64,000 nucleotides of DNA from NCBI RefSeq assembly GCF_000478195.2, contig NZ_AUZM01000012.1, positions 1 to 64,000 on the forward strand, in the 5' to 3' direction. Positions within the stretch are counted from its first letter, which is position 1. Each line of letters opens with the position of its first letter. A program made the position numbers and the translations under genes. This document shows positions 1 to 8,403 of this stretch, in pieces. The notes beneath the pieces were generated by a model, which worked only from the letters and a program-made list of their open reading frames with translations, ran no database searches and was not told the origin of the DNA. The DNA is from Lyngbya aestuarii BL J. GTDB lineage: Bacteria > Cyanobacteriota > Cyanobacteriia > Cyanobacteriales > Microcoleaceae.

Positions 1-1
1 G

Positions 2-238
2 ATAGAACAGGCGCTACGACGTTTACCTGATGCAGACAAACGACTGCAAATTTTGCGCCGTGCGGGTCAAATTCATGCTTATCCGCCCTTTTTTTTTCAG
101 GTTTGCGGTGAAGAACCGTTGGTGATCGCTCACGCTTTAGAGCGGTTGACAGATTGTGGTAAAGTTCCAGAAGCTCTGCGTTTGGCTCATTTAATTGGTG
201 CGGCTGTGATCACAGGAGAAAGCGGCAGCCAAGCTTAA
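2..238 (+). CDS. DUF99 (endonuclease dU-like) protein, C-terminal part
   Basis: Open reading frame entering from the left edge; only the last 78 codons are present. The tail PEALRLAHLIGAAVITGES matches the conserved C-terminal block of the DUF99 family (pattern PExLRxAHLI...GES), which includes archaeal endonuclease dU, an enzyme proposed to cut DNA at deaminated bases. A start at the internal ATG at 53 would give only 61 residues and cut through the family region, so the frame is read as continuing upstream of the window. Catalytic residues lie outside the window, so activity cannot be judged. The family call is from memory of the motif. Confidence 0.7.
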   Translation: MEQALRRLPDADKRLQILRRAGQIHAYPPFFFQVCGEEPLVIAHALERLTDCGKVPEALRLAHLIGAAVITGESGSQA

Positions 239-267
239 TTGATAGAGACTCAACTGAGGTCAAAAAC

Positions 268-561
268 TTATCCTTTTTCGATAGGTAAATAATTCCGCAC
301 ATATTGCCAGTGCTGATCTCCACAATGGGCTTTCAAAATATCTCGGGTTTTGACACCAATTACTAATTCTCCTTCAGGGGTATAAGAAAAGTCTTCGCCT
401 GCTTGAATGCCGTTATTTGGGGTTTGGTTGAGAAGATTGAGAGTTTCGGCAACACAAGCTAGGGAATGATGTTCCTGTATCCAGTCGCAAGGGTCAGGAA
501 TATCATCGACAGGGGATTTGTACTCGTAGGTATTATTTTTTTGAGAAGATGGTGAAAACAT
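268..561 (-). CDS. Hypothetical protein, 97 aa
   Basis: Small soluble acidic protein with no family I recognise. It has no signal peptide or membrane segment. It contains a short DIPDPCDWIQEHHS stretch and an ordered-looking C-terminal half (GELVIGVKTRDILKAHCGDQHW). It is convergent with the DUF99 gene, 29 bases away, and stands alone on its strand with a 168-base AT-rich gap before the next gene. Codon use looks like that of its neighbours, so it is probably a real cyanobacterial gene of unknown function. Confidence 0.55.
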   Translation of the reverse strand: MFSPSSQKNNTYEYKSPVDDIPDPCDWIQEHHSLACVAETLNLLNQTPNNGIQAGEDFSYTPEGELVIGVKTRDILKAHCGDQHWQYVRNYLPIEKG

Positions 562-729
562 TGCGATTATAAACCTCAGATTTGCAAAATGGCTTACAGT
601 TGACCATAGAATGCCTATTAATCATAATGACTAAAATCTGATCAAATCATCCGTGATTTAATGCCCCTTATGTCTTGATCTTAGCTGAATATTTTATTGA
701 TCGAGATCACAACTGTTAGGGGGTTTCAA

Positions 730-1854
730 CTAAGTTCGACCAAAGTTAGGATTTTGCCAGTTGTAATAATTAGGAAAAACAAAATTGGTGAATGATACGG
801 AAATACTCACATCTAATGCTCTGACATGATGCCACCAACCAACCGGAATAAAAATGACTTCTCCGGGTTTTAAAATCAGTTCAATGGGTTTAATATTTCG
901 GTAGAGAGGATATTTGTTAAAGTCGGGATTTTCGGGATCAACTTGACTAAACACACCCACATGATTGTAGAGAAAGGGAGTTTGACGAGGGGGAATCAAT
1001 AAAACCCGTTTTCGACCCAATACTTGAGCTAACATTAAATTAACAGGATCGTGATGTAAGGGGGTAATCGTTCCGGCTGAACCAAACCAAAAAAAGACTC
1101 GCCGTGAAGTGTCTTCGGGGTTGAGATATTCGGGGAAAACTTCGAGATCATTCATTAACCCTTTTAAATCTTCTCGATCTAAATTCTGATTATTCGCAAC
1201 CATATAACAATCATTACTTTCTCCTTTCTCGACTATCCAATCTATATAATCTTTAAGTAATACTTTTTGCCGATGTTTTTGGACATTGAGTTCATACTCA
1301 GGATCACTATTGCGATTGGCTTGAACTTCTACTGTTGCCGTGCCATAATGTTGTTTGAGATACTGGGGATTCCAGAGATTTAAAGCTTTCCAGTTGTTCA
1401 TTATTCCTGTAAAAACTACAGGTTTGTTTTGAGAATAAAACTCATCTAAAAATTCATCTCTATAAAGACTCACTCGACGTTCAACCGTTTCCGCTTGACT
1501 GGAAAGCATCGAGAGTTGCTGCTGAATTTGTAGAATAGATTCCAACTTTCGCAACTGTTGAACAAATTGATCTCCGGCTTGATAATAAGGATGATTGGGG
1601 GCTTGCGCGACTTCTTCGAGGGCTAACTTCACATCAATCCCATGTTCCACCATTCGCTGCACTAAAACTTCATCAGGTTGATTTAATAACTTATTAATCA
1701 CCACCCAGGTTTTCCAGGAGTCAGACACTTGAGGCTGAGGTTCAGCGGGTAAATTTAATTGTTGGGCTAACCATTGAAGACTGACTTGTTGTTCATCTTC
1801 TAGGGTGATTTGCAAAGGCGGGAGCGTAATTCGCAGAGGTTTAGAATCTGTCAT
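730..1854 (-). CDS. JmjC/cupin-like domain protein (putative Fe(II)/2-oxoglutarate oxygenase)
   Basis: A 374-residue protein. The C-terminal two thirds look like a Cupin_8/JmjC fold: a HHDPVNLML stretch supplies the HxD iron ligands, RKRVLLIPP follows, and GEVIFIPVGWWHHVRALD near the C terminus supplies the distal histidine. The WWHHV element is typical of small-molecule or protein hydroxylases of this class. The N-terminal 120 residues are helical and unassigned. It probably hydroxylates a protein side chain using Fe(II), oxygen and 2-oxoglutarate; the substrate is unknown. It is monocistronic, with 187 bases of AT-rich DNA upstream. Confidence 0.75.
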   Translation of the reverse strand: MTDSKPLRITLPPLQITLEDEQQVSLQWLAQQLNLPAEPQPQVSDSWKTWVVINKLLNQPDEVLVQRMVEHGIDVKLALEEVAQAPNHPYYQAGDQFVQQLRKLESILQIQQQLSMLSSQAETVERRVSLYRDEFLDEFYSQNKPVVFTGIMNNWKALNLWNPQYLKQHYGTATVEVQANRNSDPEYELNVQKHRQKVLLKDYIDWIVEKGESNDCYMVANNQNLDREDLKGLMNDLEVFPEYLNPEDTSRRVFFWFGSAGTITPLHHDPVNLMLAQVLGRKRVLLIPPRQTPFLYNHVGVFSQVDPENPDFNKYPLYRNIKPIELILKPGEVIFIPVGWWHHVRALDVSISVSFTNFVFPNYYNWQNPNFGRT

Positions 1855-2041
1855 TTTGGCTAAAAAATTATCAATTTTAAAAGGACTAACTGTATTAATT
1901 TACTGAATTTTAGTCTAATTGTTTATCATTATTTTTCTATTTTGTCAATCTATTTTCAGTCCGGGTATCAATCCTCTACTTTAGAGGTTACACCCAGAAG
2001 AACCCTTTGTGATCAACGGGAAAAAATTTTTCACACAACTG

Positions 2042-2902
2042 CTAAGACGATTTGATCCATTGACGAGTTCCAAAAGATTGACAAGAACAAGCAGCAATTT
2101 CAGCCGCAGCTTTTAATGATTTCACAAAAGAACTTTGCAAAATAAAATGACAAAACGCCCCATGAAACACATCACCAGCCCCTAACGTATCCACCGCCAG
2201 AATCGGCGGAATTTGAATTTCACCCTCTCGGTTTGGGCTACGATACTGAATGGGTTGATTTCCTTGGGTGCGGGCAATAAACAAAATATCCATGTCATAG
2301 AGATAGGCAAAAACATCAGCCGCAGTTTGACAATCAGGAGGATAAAAATTAGCCGAACAAATGGCATAATCGACATAGGGTAAAACCATTTCAAACCCCG
2401 GTTTCCAACTGCCACCATCAATAACAACCGGGATTTCCTGTTCTCGGGCTAGTTTCGCAATTTGTTGACTGACTTCCATTTGATGCCCGTCAATTAAGAC
2501 AATATCAACCCCATCTAAACAATTTTGAGGTAAACTCTCAACAGAGACTTGTGATTTAACGGCGTTAATTGAAACAACCGTGCGATCGCCTGTTTTTGGA
2601 GTCACTAAAATAGAAGAAACCGTTGGCGGTTCGCTGCGAGTTGGGTCTAAATCTGTTAAAATCACATTTTGTTGGGTTAAATCCGCTCGAATCAGTTCGC
2701 TGATTGGATGAGTTCCTAGCACGGCTAAAAGTTGAGCCTGATTTTTAAGAAAACTAAATGTAACTGCCGCATTAGTTGCAGGCCCCCCTGCTGCTACCGT
2801 ATAATCAGAAGCGACAACTTTTTGATTTTGAGCTGGATATTCACTGACCCCATAGAGGAAGTCTAGCGTCACTAATCCAACAAATAGTCCGTTGTGAGTC
2901 AT
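2042..2902 (-). CDS. PfkB-family carbohydrate kinase
   Basis: Sugar or nucleoside kinase of the ribokinase/PfkB family. The N-terminal GGPATNAAV motif and the C-terminal signature DTLGAGDVFHGAF, with its catalytic Asp and anion-hole GAGD, are both present, so the active site looks complete. The substrate cannot be told from the motifs. The frame is open to 2944, but the ATG at 2902 (MTHNGLFVGLVTLDF) places the first beta strand right at the N terminus as in the family, so it is preferred, giving 286 residues. It is divergent from rsmI. Confidence 0.8.
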   Translation of the reverse strand: MTHNGLFVGLVTLDFLYGVSEYPAQNQKVVASDYTVAAGGPATNAAVTFSFLKNQAQLLAVLGTHPISELIRADLTQQNVILTDLDPTRSEPPTVSSILVTPKTGDRTVVSINAVKSQVSVESLPQNCLDGVDIVLIDGHQMEVSQQIAKLAREQEIPVVIDGGSWKPGFEMVLPYVDYAICSANFYPPDCQTAADVFAYLYDMDILFIARTQGNQPIQYRSPNREGEIQIPPILAVDTLGAGDVFHGAFCHFILQSSFVKSLKAAAEIAACSCQSFGTRQWIKSS

Positions 2903-3026
2903 ATTAACACCCAGAAATATTTTCCCTATCTCAGTGTTTAGCACTTTTGTCGGAATTTAGCTGTTTATGGGTTACTAATTGTGATTAATTGAAAATTTTT
3001 GTCTGTCCTTTGTGGGTTGGAAATAA

Positions 3027-3884
3027 ATGGAAGTTAAACCAGGAACGCTTTATGTGGTGGGAACACCGATTGGTAATTTAGGTGATCTAACCTTTCGAGC
3101 GGTTCAAACCCTAAAAACTGTAGATTTAATCGCCGCAGAAGATACCCGACACACGGGTAAACTATTACAACATTTTCAAATTCAAACTCCACAAATAAGT
3201 TACTATGAACACAATCAACATCGCCGCATTCCTGAAGTCTTAGAAAAGTTGCATCAGGGAAAAGCGATCGCCATTGTTACTGATGCGGGAATACCGGGAA
3301 TTTCTGATCCAGGATATGAACTGGTGAAAGCTTGTATTGAAGCAGAAATTGCGGTGATTCCGATTCCGGGGGTGAGCGCTTGTTTGACGGCGTTGAGTGT
3401 TTCGGGTTTAGAAACAGATCGATTTGTATTTGAAGGATTTTTACCGACAAAAAACAAACTTCGACAGCAACGTTTGCAAGATTTGCGATCGCAATCTCAT
3501 ACTATTATTTTATATGAATCTCCTCATCGTGTACGACAAACGTTACAAGATTTAGCAGAAACTTTAGGAAGCGATCGCCAGATTGTATTTGGGAGAGAGT
3601 TAACCAAACTCCATGAAGAATTTTGGCGAGGAAGTCTAGAAGAAGCGATCAAGCATTATGAAAATCGTGAACCCAAAGGTGAATTTACTCTCGTTGTCGC
3701 CGGAAAAATTCAAGAAACACCAAAACTATCAGAAAGTGCAATCAAAGCCGAATTAGAGGCATTACTGCGTCAGGGATTAACGCGATCGCAAGCCAGCCGT
3801 CAACTGGCTCAAAATATCTCCCTTCCCCGTCGTGAAATTTACCAACTTGCACTCACTTTAGAAGAAGAAAATACTGAGTTATAG
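3027..3884 (+). CDS. rsmI: 16S rRNA (cytidine(1402)-2'-O)-methyltransferase
   Basis: RsmI 2'-O-methylates C1402 of 16S rRNA in the decoding centre using S-adenosylmethionine. The 285-residue length is normal. Visible motifs in order: LYVVGTPIGNLGDLT at the N terminus, AEDTRHTGKLL, TDAGIPGISDPG and the IPGVSA loop, all typical of the tetrapyrrole-methylase-fold RsmI family, then the family's C-terminal tail. The gene contains several HIP1 palindromes (for example near 3265, 3487 and 3571). It is monocistronic, starting 124 bases from the divergent PfkB start. Confidence 0.93.
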   Translation: MEVKPGTLYVVGTPIGNLGDLTFRAVQTLKTVDLIAAEDTRHTGKLLQHFQIQTPQISYYEHNQHRRIPEVLEKLHQGKAIAIVTDAGIPGISDPGYELVKACIEAEIAVIPIPGVSACLTALSVSGLETDRFVFEGFLPTKNKLRQQRLQDLRSQSHTIILYESPHRVRQTLQDLAETLGSDRQIVFGRELTKLHEEFWRGSLEEAIKHYENREPKGEFTLVVAGKIQETPKLSESAIKAELEALLRQGLTRSQASRQLAQNISLPRREIYQLALTLEEENTEL

Positions 3885-3942
3885 GTGAGGTTAAACTGGA
3901 GTCAACTGATCCTAAAATTGAGGGTTTAAAGTTAACGATTCT

Positions 3943-4446
3943 TTATTTTCCCACCATCTGACGATAACCCAGATATCCAATCCCTAAAATCACCGCAATA
4001 ATCACAAGAAAAGTTGAAAAGGGAAAAGCCGAGAAAAAAATGATTCTAATCCGTGATAAAATCCAAGATAGGGCGAGAAAAGATCCGGCTAAGAAAATAA
4101 ATCCTTCTAAAGTTCTAAATGCAGGAATAAAGTCTAAAGGCATTCTTTGTTTAGAGATCCACAAAGAAGTAAACAGATAATAAGGAGGAACAATTAGCAA
4201 TACAAAATCCGCCTGTTTCACCACTAAAGACCATCCTCCGGTATTCGTCGCATAGGCTAAATATCCGACCCAAAATAACATCGTAGTTAATGCCAGCCAC
4301 AGGTTAAAACTCAAGAGATAGGGTTCTTCCCAATACCCAGGAATGATAAAACAAATTAGCCACGTTAACCAGGGGGCAATCAGGATCAAAAAGATGATCA
4401 AATCGCGGTAATTAACGATTTGGGAGAATAAAGCTTCGAGAGTCAT
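3943..4446 (-). CDS. Integral membrane protein, unknown function, 167 aa
   Basis: Hydrophobic throughout with about five predicted membrane segments: around residues 14-34, 46-64, 76-93, 107-128 and 138-160. No enzymatic motif or transporter signature is recognised. It is convergent with rsmI, with 58 bases between the stops, so the two do not share a transcript. It resembles the many small DUF-type membrane proteins of cyanobacteria; no function is proposed. Confidence 0.6.
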   Translation of the reverse strand: MTLEALFSQIVNYRDLIIFLILIAPWLTWLICFIIPGYWEEPYLLSFNLWLALTTMLFWVGYLAYATNTGGWSLVVKQADFVLLIVPPYYLFTSLWISKQRMPLDFIPAFRTLEGFIFLAGSFLALSWILSRIRIIFFSAFPFSTFLVIIAVILGIGYLGYRQMVGK

Positions 4447-4571
4447 TGTTATGGTTATTTTACCCAGTATTTCTATTCTATCCTCTCAAATTCAAGGTCG
4501 CTAATCTTACCCGTTCAAGCCTGTTTCAGTTTTCTGGAGGGTTAAATGTTCTCATCCGCATATGATTGATA

Positions 4572-4600
4572 GGGAGGTGGGGAGGTGGGGAGGTGGGGAG
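4572..4600. repeat. G-rich octamer tandem repeat (GGGGAGGT)n
   Basis: About 3.6 head-to-tail copies of GGGGAGGT in 29 bases, all G-rich on the + strand. Four G-runs of at least three make a G-quadruplex or slippage site possible. It lies between the membrane protein gene and the TATAGC-bounded elements, outside any gene. Confidence 0.8.
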
Positions 4601-4670
4601 AAAGATGTGTAGCATTATTTTCCGTATTTGATATAACATGAAAGACTTCAATCAACGTAAAAATGGGGAT

Positions 4671-4774
4671 TATAGCAATAAGAAATCATTTGTAAACGAC
4701 ATTGCCCCCCCTTCCCCCCAACATTGGGGGGTGATCTTGATTACTTTTTTACAAATCAGCTAACATTGCTATAG
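4671..4774. repeat. Palindromic intergenic element A with TATAGCAAT / ATTGCTATA ends
   Basis: A 104-base segment begins TATAGCAAT (4671-4679) and ends with its exact reverse complement ATTGCTATA (4766-4774). Inside, ATTTGTAAA (left) pairs with TTTACAAAT (right), and the centre holds a C-run/G-run hairpin (CCCCCCAACATTGGGGGG). It encodes nothing. The structure is that of a small non-autonomous palindromic element (MITE-like). It shares TATAGC as its right boundary with element B, and a third element with the same ends lies at 36245. Confidence 0.65.
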
Positions 4775-4871
4775 CAGTGTGAAATGATTCGCAAAACTCC
4801 AACTCGTTCAAAGCCCCCAGAATTGGGGGTTTGGGGGCGAGATAATTTGAAAATTATTTCCGATTGCTATA
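4771..4871. repeat. Palindromic intergenic element B with TATAGCA / TGCTATA ends
   Basis: This begins with the TATAGCA that overlaps the end of element A and ends with TGCTATA (4865-4871). The interior contains a C-run/G-run hairpin (GCCCCCAGAATTGGGGG) as in element A, though the rest differs. A and B together fill most of the 488-base gap downstream of the NACHT-HEAT gene. No coding potential was seen. Confidence 0.55.
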
Positions 4872-4934
4872 TATTTAACGATTAACTTCTTTAGAATTGT
4901 TATCGGGAATGGGGATGAACATAAATTTGACAAT

Positions 4935-7900
4935 TCATTCACTCAACAAATTCCACAACGCATCAATTCCACTGCCAATAGATTCAGAATCTTGGTGTTG
5001 TTCTAGCCAGTCAATAACAGCAGGAAAAACAGCATCGGATTTTTTACCCAACTCACCCAAAGCAGACGCAGCACTCCTACGCGGATAAGAATCTTCATCG
5101 GTGAGTGTTTTCAGCAGGGCATCGACCACCGTTTGTGAACTGTTGCCCAACTGACCCAAAGCAGACGCAGCCCCGCCACGCACATCAGAATCTTCATCGG
5201 AGAGTTTTTGCAGCAGGGCATCGACCACCGTTTGTGAACTATCGCCCAAATCGCCCAAAGCATAGGCAGCCCACTCACGCACATGAGAATCTTCATCGGT
5301 GAGTGTTTGCAGCAGGGCATTTATAACCATTTGTGAACTGTTGCCCAACTCGCCTAACGCAATGGCAGCACTCCTACGCACATCAGAAGCCTCATCGGAG
5401 AGCGTTTTCAGTAGGGCATCCACCACCATTTGTGAACTGTTGCCCAACTCACCCAAAGCAATGGCAGCACTCCCACGCACAAAAGAATCTTCATCGGAGA
5501 GTGTTTGCAGTAGGGCATCGACCACCGTTTGTGAACCCTTACCCAAAAAACCCAAAGCAAAGGCAGCACTCCTACGCACATCAGAAGCCTCATCGGAGAG
5601 CGTTTTCAGTAGGGCATCCACCACCATTTGTGAACTGTTGCCCAACTCACCCAAAGCAATGGCAGCACTCCCACGCATATCAGAAACTTCATCGGAGAGT
5701 GTTTGCAGTAGGGCATCTAACACCGTTTGTGAACTGTTGCCCAAGATACCCAAAGCATAGGCAGCCCATCCACGCACATCAGAATTCTCATCAGAGAGTC
5801 GTTGAAGCAGAGTATCTACTAACGTTTGTGAACCTATGCCTAATTTGCTCACAGCATTGGCAGCTTTCCAACACATATTATAATTCTCATCAGTCAATCT
5901 TAGTAGTAAGGCATCTACTACAATTTCTGAACGATTTCCTAATTCGCCTAAAATTTCTGCGGCTGTCGCCCGCACATCAGAATCTTCATCGGTGAGTTGT
6001 TGCAGTAGAGTTTGAATAACTTCCTCTCGTTCTCCTAACTCGACTTGATATTTCTGCAAACGATATTCATCAATTTGATCACTGTGTTCTTTCAACAGTT
6101 GCAACGCCTGGGTTTCAAACTCAGTTTCGTAGAGACTGCACAGAATTTTAAAAACTTGCTCACTGACTCGGTTTCCAACTAGCTTTTCATGTTTAATTTC
6201 CAACCCTACTAACCGTTCTAAAACGTCTTCAACCAAACCACCATCCGCCACTTTTAAACCCTTCGGATATTCAGCCAAACAACACCCCGCAAATAATAAA
6301 TCCCGATGCAGCCATTGTTCATACTCACTTCCCCGATTTAAAATTGCCCGAATTGCTTTGGCGGCTTTCTTCGGTTTTTGTTGAGAAATTAACAACAGCA
6401 AAACTTCTCGCCAATGGGCATCGTGAAGACAGTCTTTAATCGCATTTAAAACAATCTCAAAATCGTCCTCATTATCGGCTTGATAGTTAACGTCTTGGGC
6501 GCAGAGATATTCTTGAAACGTCTTGTGAACAAAAGCATAACAATCTTGACCCTGTTCATTTAACAGTCCGGTTCTATCCCGAATAAACTCAATAAATCGT
6601 TCCGCTTCTTGCTTCGCCTGATACCGTTCAATTTGTTTGAGGGTTTTGATTTCTCGACTCAACTGTTCGATCAATTCCTCCCGATCAATAACAGTACCGC
6701 CTTCGTTATCCCCGGTATTTCCCTGAGTATGTATCCAAAACGCCAACCCTTCCATCAACCGTTGCAAATCATCTAATTCGAGATAGTTCAGAACGGTATG
6801 ATTCGAGAGTTCTTTGTTCGCATCCCAAGAGGTTAATAGGGTGTCAACCGCTCGTTGATAAAGTTTGTAGCGTTCTTTCGGTAAAACCGCCTGGTAGCGA
6901 TGAATCAATGCAATTATCGTTAATAATAGGGGATTTCGTGCCAAGAGTTTAATCCTGTCGTTACCATCGAGCGCTTTTCTGAGGCTATCTTTGCGGCGTT
7001 CGGCTTCGGTTTGATCTTTGAATCTGCTCTCATACCAGTTGTTAATAAACTGCTCAATTTTCTCATCATCAAATCGTTTAAGTTCGTAGTGGGGAAACTC
7101 CTCAGTTCGGAAAAAGTCGCGCCGATAACCCGCCGGACGAGAGGTAATAATGGCGATATTTTTATCGTACTGTCCGAGAAAGTTTTCAATCCGCCTAACG
7201 ATGTCAGACCGTTTACTTTCGTCGGCAATTTCATCCAGTCCATCTAATAAAATTAAAGTTCGTCCGTCTTCTAGCCAATATTCAAAAAATCCAGGTGAGA
7301 GCGTTTTTACAGACATTCTCTTTTCTGCAAATTGTTTCGCAAAATCGAGAATACCGAGATTCGGGTGTTGGGAAAAATCCCGCATCCGAATTAAAATCGG
7401 CAGCCAGTCAACGTTAACATCCAGGCCCAAAAGTTCGGGTCGGTTTTGAGCTAACATCACCGCAAAATAACTCACTAAAGTTGTTTTTCCTGAACCGGGC
7501 GCACCCAATAAAACGGCTTTTTTTGAAGAAAATTCTGTTAACAGTTCGGAGGCTAATAATTTTCGACCTGATGAATTTTCAAACAAGACTCGTTCGCGCT
7601 GTTCTTGGATTAATTCGGCTTGACGGCTACCTGAAATTAACCACTCCCCTAAGTTTTTTTGAGTCGAAATGTCTTCAACCACATCCGGCATCACAAAAAT
7701 TTGCGCCAATTTTTCTGATTGATCAACCTCTTGTCCAGGAACAGAAATGCCCGCAAATTTAACATCATCAAACCAATTTTCGAGTTGTTTAAAATAGTTC
7801 TCTTTGGCAACTTGAAACTTTAAATAAGTTGAAGTTTTCTCAAAATAAGCCTTGACAAATTGCTCGATCCAAGGTAAAATATCAGATGAATTGAGAGGTA

Positions 7901-8252
7901 TTTTCGAGGTTGTTGCTTCTTGTTCAAAGACTTTAGCTAAAAACGCGATATCGGGTTGACCTTTCTGACTCAAAGGTTTTTGTAATTCCGCCTGTACACC
8001 CGAATCAGCCAATACCCGTTCTAGAAATTTAGAAACTCCATTTATTCCGTCAGGACTGACTCGATAAAATAACCCCTTTTGGGCAAGATTTTGCTTTTTT
8101 TCCCAATCTTCGGCTACTTTTAAACCGGACGCGATCGCTTTTTCTATATCTGTTTTATTGAGTGTCTTTTTAACCTGTTCTGTTGCTCCTTTCCAGAGGA
8201 GATCTCCGACTTTTGGGACAACCCATCCAGCGACAGTAGTGATCGGTTCCAT
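4935..8252 (-). CDS. NACHT-domain NTPase with C-terminal HEAT repeats (STAND/NLR-like)
   Basis: A 1105-residue STAND ATPase. Residues 1-240 are a helical N-terminal region of unknown type. A NACHT NTPase follows: Walker A GAPGSGKTT (about 250-258), Walker B with the small-residue signature ILLDGLDE (about 334-341), a sensor-like IAIITSRPAGYR, then a winged-helix-like part (FVHKTFQEYLCAQ). Residues 743-1105 are eleven 33-residue HEAT-like repeats. NACHT plus a repeat sensor is the layout of animal NLRs and of bacterial anti-phage STAND proteins, in which the repeats bind a trigger and the N terminus acts. Here the trigger and effector are unknown. It is divergent from a pentapeptide-repeat membrane protein, 151 bases away. 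Defence is an inference; signalling or apoptosis-like roles are also possible. Confidence 0.85.
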   Translation of the reverse strand: MEPITTVAGWVVPKVGDLLWKGATEQVKKTLNKTDIEKAIASGLKVAEDWEKKQNLAQKGLFYRVSPDGINGVSKFLERVLADSGVQAELQKPLSQKGQPDIAFLAKVFEQEATTSKIPLNSSDILPWIEQFVKAYFEKTSTYLKFQVAKENYFKQLENWFDDVKFAGISVPGQEVDQSEKLAQIFVMPDVVEDISTQKNLGEWLISGSRQAELIQEQRERVLFENSSGRKLLASELLTEFSSKKAVLLGAPGSGKTTLVSYFAVMLAQNRPELLGLDVNVDWLPILIRMRDFSQHPNLGILDFAKQFAEKRMSVKTLSPGFFEYWLEDGRTLILLDGLDEIADESKRSDIVRRIENFLGQYDKNIAIITSRPAGYRRDFFRTEEFPHYELKRFDDEKIEQFINNWYESRFKDQTEAERRKDSLRKALDGNDRIKLLARNPLLLTIIALIHRYQAVLPKERYKLYQRAVDTLLTSWDANKELSNHTVLNYLELDDLQRLMEGLAFWIHTQGNTGDNEGGTVIDREELIEQLSREIKTLKQIERYQAKQEAERFIEFIRDRTGLLNEQGQDCYAFVHKTFQEYLCAQDVNYQADNEDDFEIVLNAIKDCLHDAHWREVLLLLISQQKPKKAAKAIRAILNRGSEYEQWLHRDLLFAGCCLAEYPKGLKVADGGLVEDVLERLVGLEIKHEKLVGNRVSEQVFKILCSLYETEFETQALQLLKEHSDQIDEYRLQKYQVELGEREEVIQTLLQQLTDEDSDVRATAAEILGELGNRSEIVVDALLLRLTDENYNMCWKAANAVSKLGIGSQTLVDTLLQRLSDENSDVRGWAAYALGILGNSSQTVLDALLQTLSDEVSDMRGSAAIALGELGNSSQMVVDALLKTLSDEASDVRRSAAFALGFLGKGSQTVVDALLQTLSDEDSFVRGSAAIALGELGNSSQMVVDALLKTLSDEASDVRRSAAIALGELGNSSQMVINALLQTLTDEDSHVREWAAYALGDLGDSSQTVVDALLQKLSDEDSDVRGGAASALGQLGNSSQTVVDALLKTLTDEDSYPRRSAASALGELGKKSDAVFPAVIDWLEQHQDSESIGSGIDALWNLLSE
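5037..6026 (-). repeat. Ten in-frame 99-bp repeats encoding HEAT units, including a 198-bp duplication
   Basis: Ten consecutive 99-base units encode residues 743-1072 of the NACHT protein (consensus like VVDALLQTLSDEDSDVR followed by SAAIALGELGNSSQ). Units 4-5 and 6-7 form a repeated pair. The DNA around 5403 and around 5601 is nearly identical over more than 100 bases at a spacing of exactly 198, that is, two units. Outer units have diverged much more (unit 2 has NYNMCWKAANAV). This indicates recent unequal exchange or gene conversion inside the sensor. It is not a CRISPR: the period is coding and there are no unique spacers. Confidence 0.85.
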
Positions 8253-8403
8253 CTGATTAACTTTTAGCGACCTACTTCTACTTTACTCAAATCATCACTG
8301 ATTTCTGAGATAAATAGATTCAAGTTGATCCGCTATTGTTGTTGAAGAAGGGAGTATCGCCCTCCTGACTGATCGCCCAACTTTAGAAATCAAGCACAGC
8401 CCC

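Noticed and set aside
5299-5995. Long open frames on the + strand over the HEAT region
   Set aside because: They are opposite-strand shadows kept open by the 99-bp periodicity; the protein sequences are Ser/His/Pro-rich nonsense.
5037-6026. Possible CRISPR-like array
   Set aside because: The period is 99 bases, fully coding for HEAT repeats, with no unique spacers.
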